A DNA stretch of 64,000 bases from Lachnospiraceae bacterium (lineage in GTDB: Bacteria; Bacillota; Clostridia; Lachnospirales; Lachnospiraceae), in assembly GCA_029053015.1 (NCBI GenBank), contig JAIDHX010000039.1, positions 62,001 to 126,000 of the forward strand. The letters run 5' to 3'. Shown in pieces: positions 33,386 to 42,593 of this stretch. The translations under genes and the position numbers were made by a program. The stretch's first letter is position 1. Each line of letters begins with the position of its first letter. The notes below the pieces were generated by a model that saw only the letters and a program-made list of their open reading frames with translations, searched no databases and was not told the origin of the DNA.

Positions 33386-34270
33386 TTAATTTGCTGCGGA
33401 TAGCTGGGAGATGGCGGACTCAAACTCTGCAATGCTGTTGGATTTGGCTGCAAGCTTCAGATATTTTTTAAGCAATGCCTCTTCATCGATGCTTTGGACT
33501 TTTTCAATCAGCGTTTCGGGAATTTCTCCATAATCTTCCAGTAAATCAAAAATGGCTTGCATGGTGGCGTCCATACGTTCATAATAAATAAGTTCATCAA
33601 ATTTCATGTAACCTTGTCTCACCTCCGGTAAGGTTTTTACTTTGCTGACATAGTCATGAAGTTCGCGCGTGGACTTGTCGGTAGCATTGTCAGCCGTGCT
33701 GTGCTGTAAATATTGCAGCATGTTTTTGAGTTCCTTGCTGCCGCCTTTTGTACCGCCCGTATAAAAATAGATAAATTTCAGTCCGTCCCCATGTTGTAAA
33801 TCTGCCACTTCCATGCAGCGGTTTTCAAAAGTATACATCATATAGTCATAGCCAAACGGGTCATAATTGAGTATGGTAAGAATGAATAGGTTTGGCGTAT
33901 GGGAAAAATTTTTTTCTCCCCTATTTACATAACGGGAATCCATTTTTGCCTGATAAAAACGGTTGCGTTTGGGCAGATGCAGATTTCGCTGAAGATGGGG
34001 CTCCAAGTCATATATGTTGACAGGGCAGACTTGCGCGTCTGTTTCATATTCTTCAATTTCCACATCCATGCGTATACCGCGGTGTTTTGGCGTCAGGGCA
34101 GGCAGCGTGTATTGTGCAACCACCTTGATCTTTCCGATACTGCGCCCTAACAGTACAGAGAGAAGGCTTCGGCAGAAATCCTCCCCCACCTCGGTATCGG
34201 CAGCAATTGCGTTCATGAGGAAATCGTCCATGACATTCAGTTCCTCAAATGGTTTGTTTATGTAACTCAT
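33386..34270 (-). CDS. Rpn family PD-(D/E)XK nuclease/putative transposase
   Basis: A 294-residue Rpn/PDDEXK_2-type protein. The N-terminal half carries the nuclease signature elements: MDDFLMNAI, MDVEIEEYE as the D...ExE core, and a FYQAKMDSRYV segment, then LFILTILNYDPFG. The C-terminal half is helical. Related proteins promote recombination as DNA endonucleases. GGAGAAAAA precedes ATG 34270. Its leader carries a 9-bp inverted repeat and a strong promoter, so it is independently expressed. Members are often mobile and multi-copy, and a short relative of the C-terminal region occurs at 48520-48804. Confidence 0.85.
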   Translation of the reverse strand: MSYINKPFEELNVMDDFLMNAIAADTEVGEDFCRSLLSVLLGRSIGKIKVVAQYTLPALTPKHRGIRMDVEIEEYETDAQVCPVNIYDLEPHLQRNLHLPKRNRFYQAKMDSRYVNRGEKNFSHTPNLFILTILNYDPFGYDYMMYTFENRCMEVADLQHGDGLKFIYFYTGGTKGGSKELKNMLQYLQHSTADNATDKSTRELHDYVSKVKTLPEVRQGYMKFDELIYYERMDATMQAIFDLLEDYGEIPETLIEKVQSIDEEALLKKYLKLAAKSNSIAEFESAISQLSAAN

Positions 34271-34334
34271 TTTTCTCCTTTTCCGGCAGACTGACAAGAG
34301 GCACTGGATAATGAGAATGAGCAACTTGCGTCTG

Positions 34335-34369
34335 CCAACATTTAATTGTAATAGCTGTGAAAATGTTGG
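34335..34369 (-). promoter_or_regulatory. 9-bp inverted repeat in the leader of the Rpn gene
   Basis: CCAACATTT (34335-34343) and AAATGTTGG (34361-34369) are perfect complements around a 17-nt loop. It lies between promoter and start codon in the 316-bp gap, about 65 bases before the ATG, and could be an operator or RNA hairpin. Apart from it and the promoter, the gap 34271-34586 shows only a possible upstream region for the next gene. Confidence 0.45.
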
Positions 34370-34431
34370 CGAGATGCCATTGAATGACCAAAAGCTTTGG
34401 TCGGATAGATTTCCACATATGTTATAAAACG

Positions 34432-34459
34432 ATTATATCAAAAAATGTGTATTTGTCAA
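34432..34459 (-). promoter_or_regulatory. Promoter of the Rpn gene
   Basis: On the minus strand, perfect TTGACA (34459-34454) and TATAAT (34437-34432) are separated by 16 bases, 160 bases before the ATG. Confidence 0.75.
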
Positions 34460-34586
34460 CTATATTAGGATAAAATATCGCGCACGTTACTGTGAAGAAT
34501 CAGTGAAAATTCTTAATGTATATGTACAAATTATAGAGATTGTGCTATCTTAAATAAAGTAAATTTATCAAGGTAGGTAAGTAGAT

Positions 34587-35261
34587 ATGAGAGTTCACAG
34601 GCTTCGTTTTGATATTTGGGTTTGTCTTGCATTAAGCGTGCTAATCGCAATGGGTTCTGCTAAAATTGTCAATTTAATGGTACCCAAGGCATATGAGAAT
34701 TATGTGGAGGAGCATACGGTTGAGGACGGGGAAATCGGCGGTATTGCCGACGAGTCGGTCTTTCGGGCGCAGAGTGTGGAGGACTTGTTGTCCCACGACA
34801 CTTTTACTGTGGTATCTCCGGGCATTGAATATATGAACAGAGGAGCGGGCTTTTTTGGAAACTATTATCTTTATGCCCTGATACTGCCGTCCGGAGAGCG
34901 AGTGGCGGCGCGCTACAATATGGATTCTGTGCAGAAGGAGAATGGGGAAGATTCTGATATTTACAGCGGCAATAAGGTTCTGCCGGTAGGTCAGGTGGTC
35001 TACGAGGATTTGACAGAGAACAAATCTTTTTTGGAGCAAATCGAACATTCGGAGCCCTTGAGCCGCACTGATTTTTATGTTGACATGTGCGGCAATGGCG
35101 GTAAGATGAGTCAGGAAACTTATTCGGAGACGCCGGTCATGCTGGCGCAGATTCTGACGGTTGTAATCTGTTTTCCACTGTTACATATGCTGGGCTCAAA
35201 GCTGGGAATTTTCCCACGGTTTTTTTCTTTCAAAAAGCAGGAAGCCAGCAAGTGGGAGTAA
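34587..35261 (+). CDS. Bitopic membrane protein of unknown function
   Basis: A 224-residue protein with an N-terminal membrane span (about residues 10-30) and another near the C terminus (about 185-203), enclosing an outer domain of 150 residues that contains YYLYALILPSGERVAARYN. I recognise no family. It stands alone, with AAGGTAGG before the ATG. Copy A of the palindromic element lies 44 bases after its stop. Confidence 0.7.
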   Translation: MRVHRLRFDIWVCLALSVLIAMGSAKIVNLMVPKAYENYVEEHTVEDGEIGGIADESVFRAQSVEDLLSHDTFTVVSPGIEYMNRGAGFFGNYYLYALILPSGERVAARYNMDSVQKENGEDSDIYSGNKVLPVGQVVYEDLTENKSFLEQIEHSEPLSRTDFYVDMCGNGGKMSQETYSETPVMLAQILTVVICFPLLHMLGSKLGIFPRFFSFKKQEASKWE

Positions 35262-35304
35262 ACATTATTTTAGGATTAGGGCTTTTGACATCCTAATTTA
35301 TTTA

Positions 35305-35509
35305 GGCAATTGCAAGACTTATATTTGCAGATTTCGAATTGTACACATGGTATATTCCATAAGCAGACCCTTGCTTGCCGTCGGCACTTAGCTGCCGTAT
35401 TTTGGCAGCTTATGTACCGCTACGGCAAGCTCGGAGCGAAAGCGAGTCTGTGTTGGAATATACCATGTGTACAATGACAACGGCATAGTTTATTAGTTTT
35501 GCAATCACC
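35305..35509 (-). repeat. Palindromic element, copy A
   Basis: 205-bp intergenic element, opposite in orientation to copies B-D. The ends are imperfect inverted repeats (GGCAATTGCAAGACT and AGTTTTGCAATCACC). Inside lie perfect 22-bp complementary arms at 35338-35359 and 35454-35475, then GCAGAC/GTCTG pairing, and an apical hairpin AGCTGCC/GGCAGCT. It encodes no protein. Confidence 0.8.
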
Positions 35510-35542
35510 GAAGTAGTATTGTTAGAATAGAGGAGGTAAAAA

Positions 35543-35890
35543 ATGGGAATTTTAAGGAAAATGCGAGCTGCTTTTCATGACGACTGGTGCAGCCAGTGCC
35601 AGACACAGATGGTGGAAAAGGGACGGCGGCTTTTTGCTATGCCTGATATGAGAGTAGGTCACTATGTATCGCACAAGGAGGCGGAATACTATCGCAAAAA
35701 CCTGCACCCTGTATCGCGTAAGGCGGATATTCCCTCAGGGATGTATGCCTGCGGGCTGATTGCCTACCAGTGCCCACAGTGCAGCCATCGTATGGTAAAG
35801 GCGTCCATCTTCCTTCCTGTTCGGGATCTGGAGAAAGCAGAAGAGGCGATTCTCTTTGAAAAAGGGGAACTGGACGATTTGCTGTGGTAG
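35543..35890 (+). CDS. Zinc-ribbon-like small protein
   Basis: A 115-residue protein with two Cys pairs, CSQC (about residues 16-19) and CPQC (about 75-78), that could form one zinc ribbon. No membrane segment. AGAGGAGG lies before the ATG and the TIR-domain gene starts 12 bases after its stop, so the two are co-transcribed and may act together. Related short proteins occur in Lachnospiraceae; function unknown. Confidence 0.7.
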   Translation: MGILRKMRAAFHDDWCSQCQTQMVEKGRRLFAMPDMRVGHYVSHKEAEYYRKNLHPVSRKADIPSGMYACGLIAYQCPQCSHRMVKASIFLPVRDLEKAEEAILFEKGELDDLLW

Positions 35891-35902
35891 AGGAGAAAAA
35901 GG

Positions 35903-37273
35903 ATGCAGATATTTATATCACACTCCTCTAAAAATGCCGCGGCAGCAACCGAAATCTGCCGGTTGCTGGAGGAGAGAGGAACAAAGTGTTTTATAGCACC
36001 GAGGGATATACGGACAGGAAGGGAATATGCGGAAGAAATTGTAAACGGACTGGATGCTTCCTCTGCGGTGATTCTGCTGATGTCCAAGGAAGCAAACCAT
36101 TCCCCGCATGTACTGCGGGAGGTGGAAAGGGCGGTCAGTAAGTCCATTCCGATTCTGGTATATAAGCTGGAAGAAGTGGCGTTATCCAAATCCATGGAAT
36201 ATTTTTTGATGACTCATCAGTGGGTTGGTTTGCAGGATAAAGACAGCTATGAGCGGATTCTTTCTTTTGCCGCTGATTTGCAGCAGCAGACCACGAAGGA
36301 ACCAGGCGCTCAAGTGCAGGCGGCTGGCAGGCAGAGCGCGCAGGCGCAGAAGGCAGGCAAGAGGCAGAATTCTAAAAAGACGGTATTGGCAGCGCTTCTT
36401 TTTTGTGTGCTTGTCATTGGTATCATCGCAGGCAGCTTTCTTTTCAGAGGCAGCGGACAGGAGAAAAGGAAAGCGCAGGTACAAGTGGGTGATACCGTCA
36501 CATTCGGCAGTTATAACGGCGAAGAGATAAACTGGCGTGTGCTGAAGATATCGGAGGATGGTTCGCAGGCTGTTTTGGTGGCTGCAGATATCTTGACTAT
36601 GAAGGCATTTGACGCTGCGGAGGGTGGACGCTACAACTGGTATGAATCGACGGATTACTGGTCGCAGAACTCAGCGGCGGATACGGATTTTGAACTGCAG
36701 ATACTGGTGCGGGGCAATAATGACTGGAGCGTCTCCAACATCAGGACATGGTTAAACAGTGCGAATGAGGTGGTGGTCTATGCAGACCAGCCGCCGGAAG
36801 GCTCCGCGATGGCGGAAAAGAAAAATGGTTACCAGAACGAGGCGGGTTTTCTGCATGATTTTACTGCAGAGGAGATTGCGGCAATCGTAGAGACGGAGAT
36901 TGTGACGAACAGCAACGTCCTGTATGATGCGGATACGGTGACATCCATGGACAGGGTGTATCTTTTGTCCATGGAGGAGCTTCAATGGTTTGACGAGGCA
37001 GGCATAAGCAAGCTGGCGGTTCCCACGCAGGCAGCGGTGGAGCAGGACGGCAGTTGTTGGTATATGTTGGATTACACGGAGTATAACATAAAGGAATACT
37101 GCTGGTGGCTGCGGGAGCCCGTGGCGGACACCGCAAGCCGATGTTATCTGGTAGGAAATGGTTACACGCAGGAAAATATCAGGCGGGAAAATGCAGGGCT
37201 TGAGGGTTACGGCGTGCGTCCTGCGCTGACGGTGGATTTGTACAAGGTATCCTTCAGAAACGAAGAGGAGTGA
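35903..37273 (+). CDS. TIR domain - transmembrane - DUF6273-like outer domain protein
   Basis: Residues 1-115 are a TIR domain of the bacterial TIR_2 type (IFISHSSKN, CFIAPRDI, GREYAEEIV, SAVILLMSKEAN, SPHVLREVERA). A low-complexity Gln/Ala linker leads to one membrane span at about residues 163-183. The remaining 270 residues match the DUF6273-type domain (TFGSYNGEEINWRVL, then SNIRTWLN and WWLREP with VRPALTVDL), which in its family is usually secreted or exposed. The layout suggests an outer sensor joined to an inner TIR effector that could hydrolyse NAD or signal. Candidate catalytic Glu lies near LREVERA. It may relate to defence, to stress, or to neither. Confidence 0.85.
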   Translation: MQIFISHSSKNAAAATEICRLLEERGTKCFIAPRDIRTGREYAEEIVNGLDASSAVILLMSKEANHSPHVLREVERAVSKSIPILVYKLEEVALSKSMEYFLMTHQWVGLQDKDSYERILSFAADLQQQTTKEPGAQVQAAGRQSAQAQKAGKRQNSKKTVLAALLFCVLVIGIIAGSFLFRGSGQEKRKAQVQVGDTVTFGSYNGEEINWRVLKISEDGSQAVLVAADILTMKAFDAAEGGRYNWYESTDYWSQNSAADTDFELQILVRGNNDWSVSNIRTWLNSANEVVVYADQPPEGSAMAEKKNGYQNEAGFLHDFTAEEIAAIVETEIVTNSNVLYDADTVTSMDRVYLLSMEELQWFDEAGISKLAVPTQAAVEQDGSCWYMLDYTEYNIKEYCWWLREPVADTASRCYLVGNGYTQENIRRENAGLEGYGVRPALTVDLYKVSFRNEEE

Positions 37274-37320
37274 AAAAGACGATAAAATCTGCGGAGTAAA
37301 TTTAAGACTGTTACGGAATC

Positions 37321-37356
37321 AGGGACAGGCATAAAGAGCGCCTGTCCCTTCATATT
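37321..37356 (+). terminator. Probable terminator after the TIR gene
   Basis: A perfect 10-bp stem (37321-37330 with 37340-37349) with a nine-base loop is followed by TCATATTTTA. The T run is interrupted, so strength is uncertain. Confidence 0.6.
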
Positions 37357-37422
37357 TTATAAGGTATGAAAGCAACAGTACGGTATGCGGAGTCATTTGC
37401 GCTGCTGTCTGGAAAGGGCAGA

Positions 37423-37851
37423 ATGCAGTCAAACGGGAAGATTTTTATAAAATGTATGGCGGCGTCCCTTGTTGTGGGCGCCGCTTCGGGATTTTTGGCG
37501 CGGAGCGGAATAGAAATTCCGATTCTTTACCTGCTGATTGGAGAGGCAGCGTATCTTGTAAGGATTTCAAAAGCAAAAGAACAGCATATTGCCGAGGCGA
37601 TTACCATCTACAACCTGATTTTGTTTGTGCAGTTTTTGTGGATTATTTTCTTTTTTGTATTTGACTGGCAGATATTTGCCTTTGCCTGGCAGATTGTCCT
37701 CTGGCTGTTAGCTGCGGTGGCAGCGATTCTTTTTTACAGTGCCAAAAAGCCGGCTGGTCTCCTGATGCTTTTTTATCTGTTCTGGACAACATATACCGGC
37801 TATTTGAACCTGATGGCCTGTCTTGTGCAAATAGGTGTAAAGACAGCCTGA
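37423..37851 (+). CDS. Small polytopic membrane protein, possibly TspO/MBR-like
   Basis: The 142-residue product has five hydrophobic segments. The last three (FVQFLWIIFFFVFDWQIFAF, a VLWLLAAVAAILF helix and LFYLFWTTYTGYLNL) resemble the TspO core, whose members bind tetrapyrroles, but the match is weak. GGAAAGGGC precedes ATG 37423; the longer frame from 37366 starts directly after the terminator. It faces the lyase gene on the other strand with four bases between. Confidence 0.55.
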   Translation: MQSNGKIFIKCMAASLVVGAASGFLARSGIEIPILYLLIGEAAYLVRISKAKEQHIAEAITIYNLILFVQFLWIIFFFVFDWQIFAFAWQIVLWLLAAVAAILFYSAKKPAGLLMLFYLFWTTYTGYLNLMACLVQIGVKTA

Positions 37852-37855
37852 AACT

Positions 37856-39727
37856 TTAAGCTATCTCCATGGTAAACACATTACCTGTCATGGTAAGCCG
37901 CACGCGGTATAAATCGTGATCCCACGCTTTTTGCAGGCGCGCGTCCGTGATGGGCAGAACCTCGACGGCAAGAGGTTTTGCGCCTGAAAAGGAAGCTTCC
38001 GCAAGGCTGCCGATTTTTAACAGACCGTCTTCCAGGACAGGCTTTTCATAGGTGATGAAATTCAGCACGACATCGGGCAGATTGGTGGTATCCGTGACTG
38101 CTACGCGGTTTTCCTTTTTGTGAAGAGCCACGCTGCGTCGGTAGGAGGGAGCAAGTAAATTTGCAGTATCCGTATGTGCAGGACTGTGCGCAGCATTATG
38201 TAAGCCGGGGTATAACTTAAGAGGATATGCTCCGGCCAGCTCCATGGAAAGGGATGCAGTGTCATCGCCGCGCGAGACAATGATATCGGCGGCACAGTAT
38301 TCAGTTCCGTCCTTTTCGTCCAGTCCCATCAAGGTGGGAAGGTTGTGGTAGCCGGACTGCATGGTCCAGATTTCATACCGGTCCTGCGAGAAGGTTTTCT
38401 TTGTATAACTCTCTACGCCGATATCTGCAAACACGGGCTGCCCGTTTTTGTACAGGGTAAAGCTGCCCGTATCGTTGTGATTGTGGTTGTCTGCGTTGTC
38501 CCCCGCTTTTACCGCAAGTGCAAACAAATCGTTTCGTGTGAGAAACAGCCCGACGCTTTCATAGAAAATATCCACTTGGGGGACGGAAACCGGTTTGTCA
38601 TAGTCCAGAACTTCCTTTTGGTAAAAGATGTTCTGCAGCCGGTGGTAGAGATTGATTCGGTTCACTTCGTCGTCGTAAAGCGCACCATCTGCCGCCCGAA
38701 AATCTTCAGCGGCAAACTGCATAAGCGCCGGCTGGCCGGTGTATTTTCCAAATAAATATTCCTGCACGCCAGCGCGTCCGGCGACGGGAGAGCAGTCTGA
38801 AAAGTTGAAATAGTATTTGTCCGCTACATGCATATGCATGATGTAAGCGGCAATGTTCTTTATTTTCTCCGTCTCAAACAACGGCGCAAAAGTGCCATCC
38901 GATACGTTGTTTAAAATTTCCAGCGCATTGCAGAGGCAAAGTCCTGCGTGGCGGTAATACTGTGCGCCCTCGTCGCAGCAGCCATCTTCGCCGTAGTCCT
39001 TCAAAAAATAGTCAAGGCTTTCGGCAGCCTTTAAAAAGACTTTGCGCTCGGTATTTTCGTCAAAGCTGCCTAAAAAAACAGCGAGAAGAACATTCTGTGT
39101 GCACCATGCCGTCCAGTTGCACATAGGCTCTTCACCTTTTCCCATCCACCAGAAATGCTCGTTTAAGTAAGGGGTCACAATACGCTCCTGCAGCGTCTTA
39201 TGGATGCCGGTGGTGATAAAGGGGCTGACGGCATCAAGTTCTTTTCCCAAAAGGTAAGCGGTACAGGCGAGAAGCGCGCCGGTCTCGCAGGCAAACAAAT
39301 CGAGCACCGGACGGGTGATATCGGGAAGAATGAACTGTGGTTTGTCGCGCACATAGGTGTTGTGCGGCGGAAGCTGCCATGCGCTTTCTTCACACAGGGT
39401 AAAAATGCCATTGATGATATCGTCCAGAAATCTGCCCCGTCCCTCTACACACTCTGCCGACACAAGCCCGCACAGGGCATGTCTTCTGGCAAAATACAAG
39501 TTCTCAAAGGATACCCTGTCTCCCGTCCGTGTAAAGTGCATGAAATCCGTAGCACGGATTGCAGGATATTCATAGTTCAGAAAGTTTTCTCCTTCCTTTA
39601 TGACGCGCTCCCGTAAGGCGGGGGAGAGCGCTTCGTAAGCTGCCCGCTCTGACGCTTTGGGAAAGGGCACAAATTTCTCCAGTGTTTTCGTAAAAGATTC
39701 AGCCGTCTTTTTACATTGCATTTCCAT
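37856..39727 (-). CDS. Heparinase II/III family polysaccharide lyase
   Basis: A 623-residue protein with the two-part structure of the heparinase II/III family: an N-terminal alpha/alpha toroid (residues about 1-340) and a C-terminal beta-sandwich starting near NHNHNDTGSFTLY, which carries the His-rich active-site strand of the family. It cleaves uronic-acid-containing polysaccharides by elimination; the substrate is not predictable. No signal peptide, so it acts on imported oligosaccharides. GGGAGGAA precedes ATG 39727. It is divergent from the sugar ABC transporter genes, likely sharing their regulation. Confidence 0.88.
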   Translation of the reverse strand: MEMQCKKTAESFTKTLEKFVPFPKASERAAYEALSPALRERVIKEGENFLNYEYPAIRATDFMHFTRTGDRVSFENLYFARRHALCGLVSAECVEGRGRFLDDIINGIFTLCEESAWQLPPHNTYVRDKPQFILPDITRPVLDLFACETGALLACTAYLLGKELDAVSPFITTGIHKTLQERIVTPYLNEHFWWMGKGEEPMCNWTAWCTQNVLLAVFLGSFDENTERKVFLKAAESLDYFLKDYGEDGCCDEGAQYYRHAGLCLCNALEILNNVSDGTFAPLFETEKIKNIAAYIMHMHVADKYYFNFSDCSPVAGRAGVQEYLFGKYTGQPALMQFAAEDFRAADGALYDDEVNRINLYHRLQNIFYQKEVLDYDKPVSVPQVDIFYESVGLFLTRNDLFALAVKAGDNADNHNHNDTGSFTLYKNGQPVFADIGVESYTKKTFSQDRYEIWTMQSGYHNLPTLMGLDEKDGTEYCAADIIVSRGDDTASLSMELAGAYPLKLYPGLHNAAHSPAHTDTANLLAPSYRRSVALHKKENRVAVTDTTNLPDVVLNFITYEKPVLEDGLLKIGSLAEASFSGAKPLAVEVLPITDARLQKAWDHDLYRVRLTMTGNVFTMEIA

Positions 39728-40000
39728 ATGTTGATTCCTCCCGTACAGCCTATACATACTGTGTATTCAGGTCTCTGCTCAGCAAAGCAGGGTGGCAGAC
39801 AAAATTCTTTTTTGCATTATACTATTAAACCATAATGAAAGGCAATTGGAAATCCGGGCGCTCTGTTTTTTGCAAAAAAGAAGGTGCTTATAGATATAAG
39901 TACGCAAAAGTGTGAATAAAATGTGAATAGAATATTCAGTTCAGTTTATGGCAAACAGAAGCAAAAAAGCTTTTGTAGTTGAAAAGGAGGATGAAATAAG

Positions 40001-41377
40001 ATGAAAAAGAAATTTTTAAGTGTCTTACTGGCAACGGCAATGCTTGGTACTCTGCTTACAGGCTGCGGCGATGATGGCACAAAGAACGATGGAGAAAAAG
40101 ATACCGGTACAACTCCCGTTGCGAGCACACCTAAGCCGACGGATAGTGCGCCTTCCGAAGAAAGCAATGCCGGAGCAGAGCCTGTTACTTTGAGATGGGC
40201 TATTTGGGATCAGGAAACGACAGCTTACTGGAAGGATATCAAAGAAGCATACGAAGCAAGTCATGAAGGCGTTATCATTGAGATGGTTGACTTAGGCTCA
40301 ACAGATTATATGACGGTTTTGGCAACTGAGTTGTCCGGCGATGGTTCTGAATTCGACGTTGTTACTATCAAGGATGTCCCGGGCTATGCAACTTTGGTAC
40401 AGAAAAATGCGATTATTCCGCTTGATGATTACATCAGCGCGGATGGTGTGGACTTGAGCAAATACGCAGGCGCTACAGATCAGGTGCTGGTGGACGGAAA
40501 GCTTTATGAACTGCCCTTCAGAAACGACTTCTGGGTACTGTTCTACAACAAGGATTTGTTTGACGCGGCAGGCGTGCTTTATCCCACCAATGATATGACT
40601 TTTGAAGAGTATGACGCTCTTGCAAGACAGCTTACCGACACAACTTTTGGTTCGCAGGTTTATGGCGCACATTACCATACTTGGAGAAGCGCAGTACAGC
40701 TTTTCGGCGTTCTGGACGGCGAGCATACCATCTTAGATGGCGAGTATTCTGCTTTTAAGCCTTATTATGAAATGGTTCTCGGACAGGAAGCAGACGGCGT
40801 GTGCAGGACATATGCCGATTTAAAGACAGAAGGCCTGCATTACTCAGCAGCTTTCTCCGGCGGCGACGTGGCTATGCTTAACATGGGTTCCTGGTTCATT
40901 GCAACCATGATTACCAACCTGCAGACAGGCGAATATGATTCCGGTCTCTGCGGCAACTGGGGTATTGTAAAATATCCTCATGCAGAAGGTGTGGAAGCCG
41001 GTTCTACCCTTGGTACGATTACCGGTCTTGCAGTAACCTCTGCATCAGATGCACCTGACGCTGCATGGGAGTTCGTGAAGTGGGTCAGCGGTGAAGAAGG
41101 CGCGGCAGTTATGGCTTCCAGCGGAAATTTCCCTGCAATCATGACCGATGAGGTTAAGGATTTGATTACGGCACTGGATGGCTTCCCCACAGACGAAGCC
41201 AGCAGAGAAGCTCTGAGCGTATCCAATCTGTATCTGGAAGTACCTTATGCACCTAACGTATCTGAAATCAATTCTGTGCTTGACTCCTATCACGGAAGCA
41301 TCATGTCAGGCGAGATGAGCATTGATGACGGTATTGAGGCGATGAATACGGAAGTAGGAAAGATTCTGGCGCAGTAG
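40001..41377 (+). CDS. Sugar ABC transporter substrate-binding lipoprotein
   Basis: A 458-residue MalE-type binding protein. The N terminus is a lipoprotein signal (MKKKFLSVLLATAMLG..., lipobox LTGC with Cys22), followed by a Ser/Thr/Pro-rich linker and the binding domain with LRWAIWDQETTAYW. It captures oligosaccharides outside the cell and hands them to the permeases at 41472 and 42594. GAAAAGGAGG precedes the ATG. A stem-loop follows the gene, which fits the usual excess of binding protein over permeases. Substrate probably a uronic-acid oligomer, judged only from neighbours. Confidence 0.93.
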   Translation: MKKKFLSVLLATAMLGTLLTGCGDDGTKNDGEKDTGTTPVASTPKPTDSAPSEESNAGAEPVTLRWAIWDQETTAYWKDIKEAYEASHEGVIIEMVDLGSTDYMTVLATELSGDGSEFDVVTIKDVPGYATLVQKNAIIPLDDYISADGVDLSKYAGATDQVLVDGKLYELPFRNDFWVLFYNKDLFDAAGVLYPTNDMTFEEYDALARQLTDTTFGSQVYGAHYHTWRSAVQLFGVLDGEHTILDGEYSAFKPYYEMVLGQEADGVCRTYADLKTEGLHYSAAFSGGDVAMLNMGSWFIATMITNLQTGEYDSGLCGNWGIVKYPHAEGVEAGSTLGTITGLAVTSASDAPDAAWEFVKWVSGEEGAAVMASSGNFPAIMTDEVKDLITALDGFPTDEASREALSVSNLYLEVPYAPNVSEINSVLDSYHGSIMSGEMSIDDGIEAMNTEVGKILAQ

Positions 41378-41409
41378 CGCAGGCTTCCATGACCGGACAA
41401 AAAAGGACA

Positions 41410-41434
41410 AAGGAGCCGTGATGAGCGGCTCCTT
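41410..41434 (+). terminator. Stem-loop between binding protein and permease genes
   Basis: AAGGAGCCG (41410-41418) pairs perfectly with CGGCTCCTT (41426-41434), with TGTTATAT following. Such hairpins between malE- and malF-type genes stabilise the upstream mRNA or cause partial termination. Confidence 0.7.
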
Positions 41435-41471
41435 GTTATATCCAGATATTATAAAGGAAAGGAGAATTTTC

Positions 41472-42536
41472 ATGCCGAAAATGGACGACGCTCAAAAGGC
41501 GGCAAAAATTAATTCTCTGCAGGAAGAACTGACTGCCTTAATCGGAGCGGTCAGAACAGAAACGGACAGCAAGAAGAAACGCAGGCTGATAGCAAAAATC
41601 GGAGAGTATAACAGACAGATAGATACCATGAAGTCGGGAAAGTTTTTAAGCCGTGAAACCAAAAGGGATTTAGTGGCGTATTCTTTTATTGCGCCGAACT
41701 TCATCGGTTTCTGTGTATTTACACTGATACCTATTATATTTGCCTTTGCCCTTGCTTTTATGAAATGGGATGGCAGTAATCCTATAAAATGGGCAGAATT
41801 TGGCAATTTTACAAGGCTGACAAACGATATTTTCTTTCGGGCAGCTTTGAAAAATACAGTTATTTACTGTATCGGCACTGTGCCGCTTACCATGATTGCT
41901 TCCCTTGCGCTGGCAATCATATTAAATCAGAAAGTAATAGGAAGGGGTATTTTCAGAACCTTGTCCTTTTTCCCGTATGTGGCTTCACTTGTGGCAATCA
42001 CGGCGGTATGGAAGATGCTCTTTCACCCGTCCAAGGGACCTGTCAACAGTATTTTGTTCAATTTATTTAAGGTGCCGCAGAAAAGCCTGCCGCAGTGGTT
42101 TACCGGAGGACTGGTGCTTCTGTCCATGATTCTATTCAGCGTGTGGAAGTACATGGGCTATTACATGGTTATCTATCTGGCGGGTCTGCAGGGAATTTCG
42201 GGAGAGCTTTATGAGGCGGCGAGTCTGGACGGTGCCAATACATGGCAGAAATTTCGTTATGTCACCTGGCCCCAGCTCAGTTCTACTACCTTTTTCGTAG
42301 TGGTTATGCTGACCATTAACTGCTTCAAGGTGTATGACATAGCAATCATGCTGGCCGGTGGCGGGAGTGGTGAGCTTACGACTTCGGCGACTGTGCTGGT
42401 ATACTATATTTATCAGAAAGCATTTATCGACTGGGATTTGGGATACTCCAGCGCAGTGGCAATGGTGCTCTTTATCATGGTACTTGCGGTAACCATTATC
42501 CAGTTTAGGGGACAGGCGAAGAGGGAACGTGCATAA
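41472..42536 (+). CDS. Sugar ABC transporter permease (MalF-type)
   Basis: A 354-residue permease with six membrane spans after a cytoplasmic, coiled-coil-like N-terminal extension (about 65 residues, rich in Lys and Glu). The EAA loop EAASLDGANTWQKFRYVTWP contacts the ATPase. I use ATG 41472, with AAAGGAG upstream; a frame start at 41418 is too early. The partner is the gene at 42594. No ATPase is in the cluster, so a shared MsmK-type ATPase is expected elsewhere. Confidence 0.92.
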   Translation: MPKMDDAQKAAKINSLQEELTALIGAVRTETDSKKKRRLIAKIGEYNRQIDTMKSGKFLSRETKRDLVAYSFIAPNFIGFCVFTLIPIIFAFALAFMKWDGSNPIKWAEFGNFTRLTNDIFFRAALKNTVIYCIGTVPLTMIASLALAIILNQKVIGRGIFRTLSFFPYVASLVAITAVWKMLFHPSKGPVNSILFNLFKVPQKSLPQWFTGGLVLLSMILFSVWKYMGYYMVIYLAGLQGISGELYEAASLDGANTWQKFRYVTWPQLSSTTFFVVVMLTINCFKVYDIAIMLAGGGSGELTTSATVLVYYIYQKAFIDWDLGYSSAVAMVLFIMVLAVTIIQFRGQAKRERA

Positions 42537-42593
42537 TGGCTTATAAGAGATTGGTGCGCTGCCGCGAAAGCGTCAGGCACGGAAAGGAAAAAT

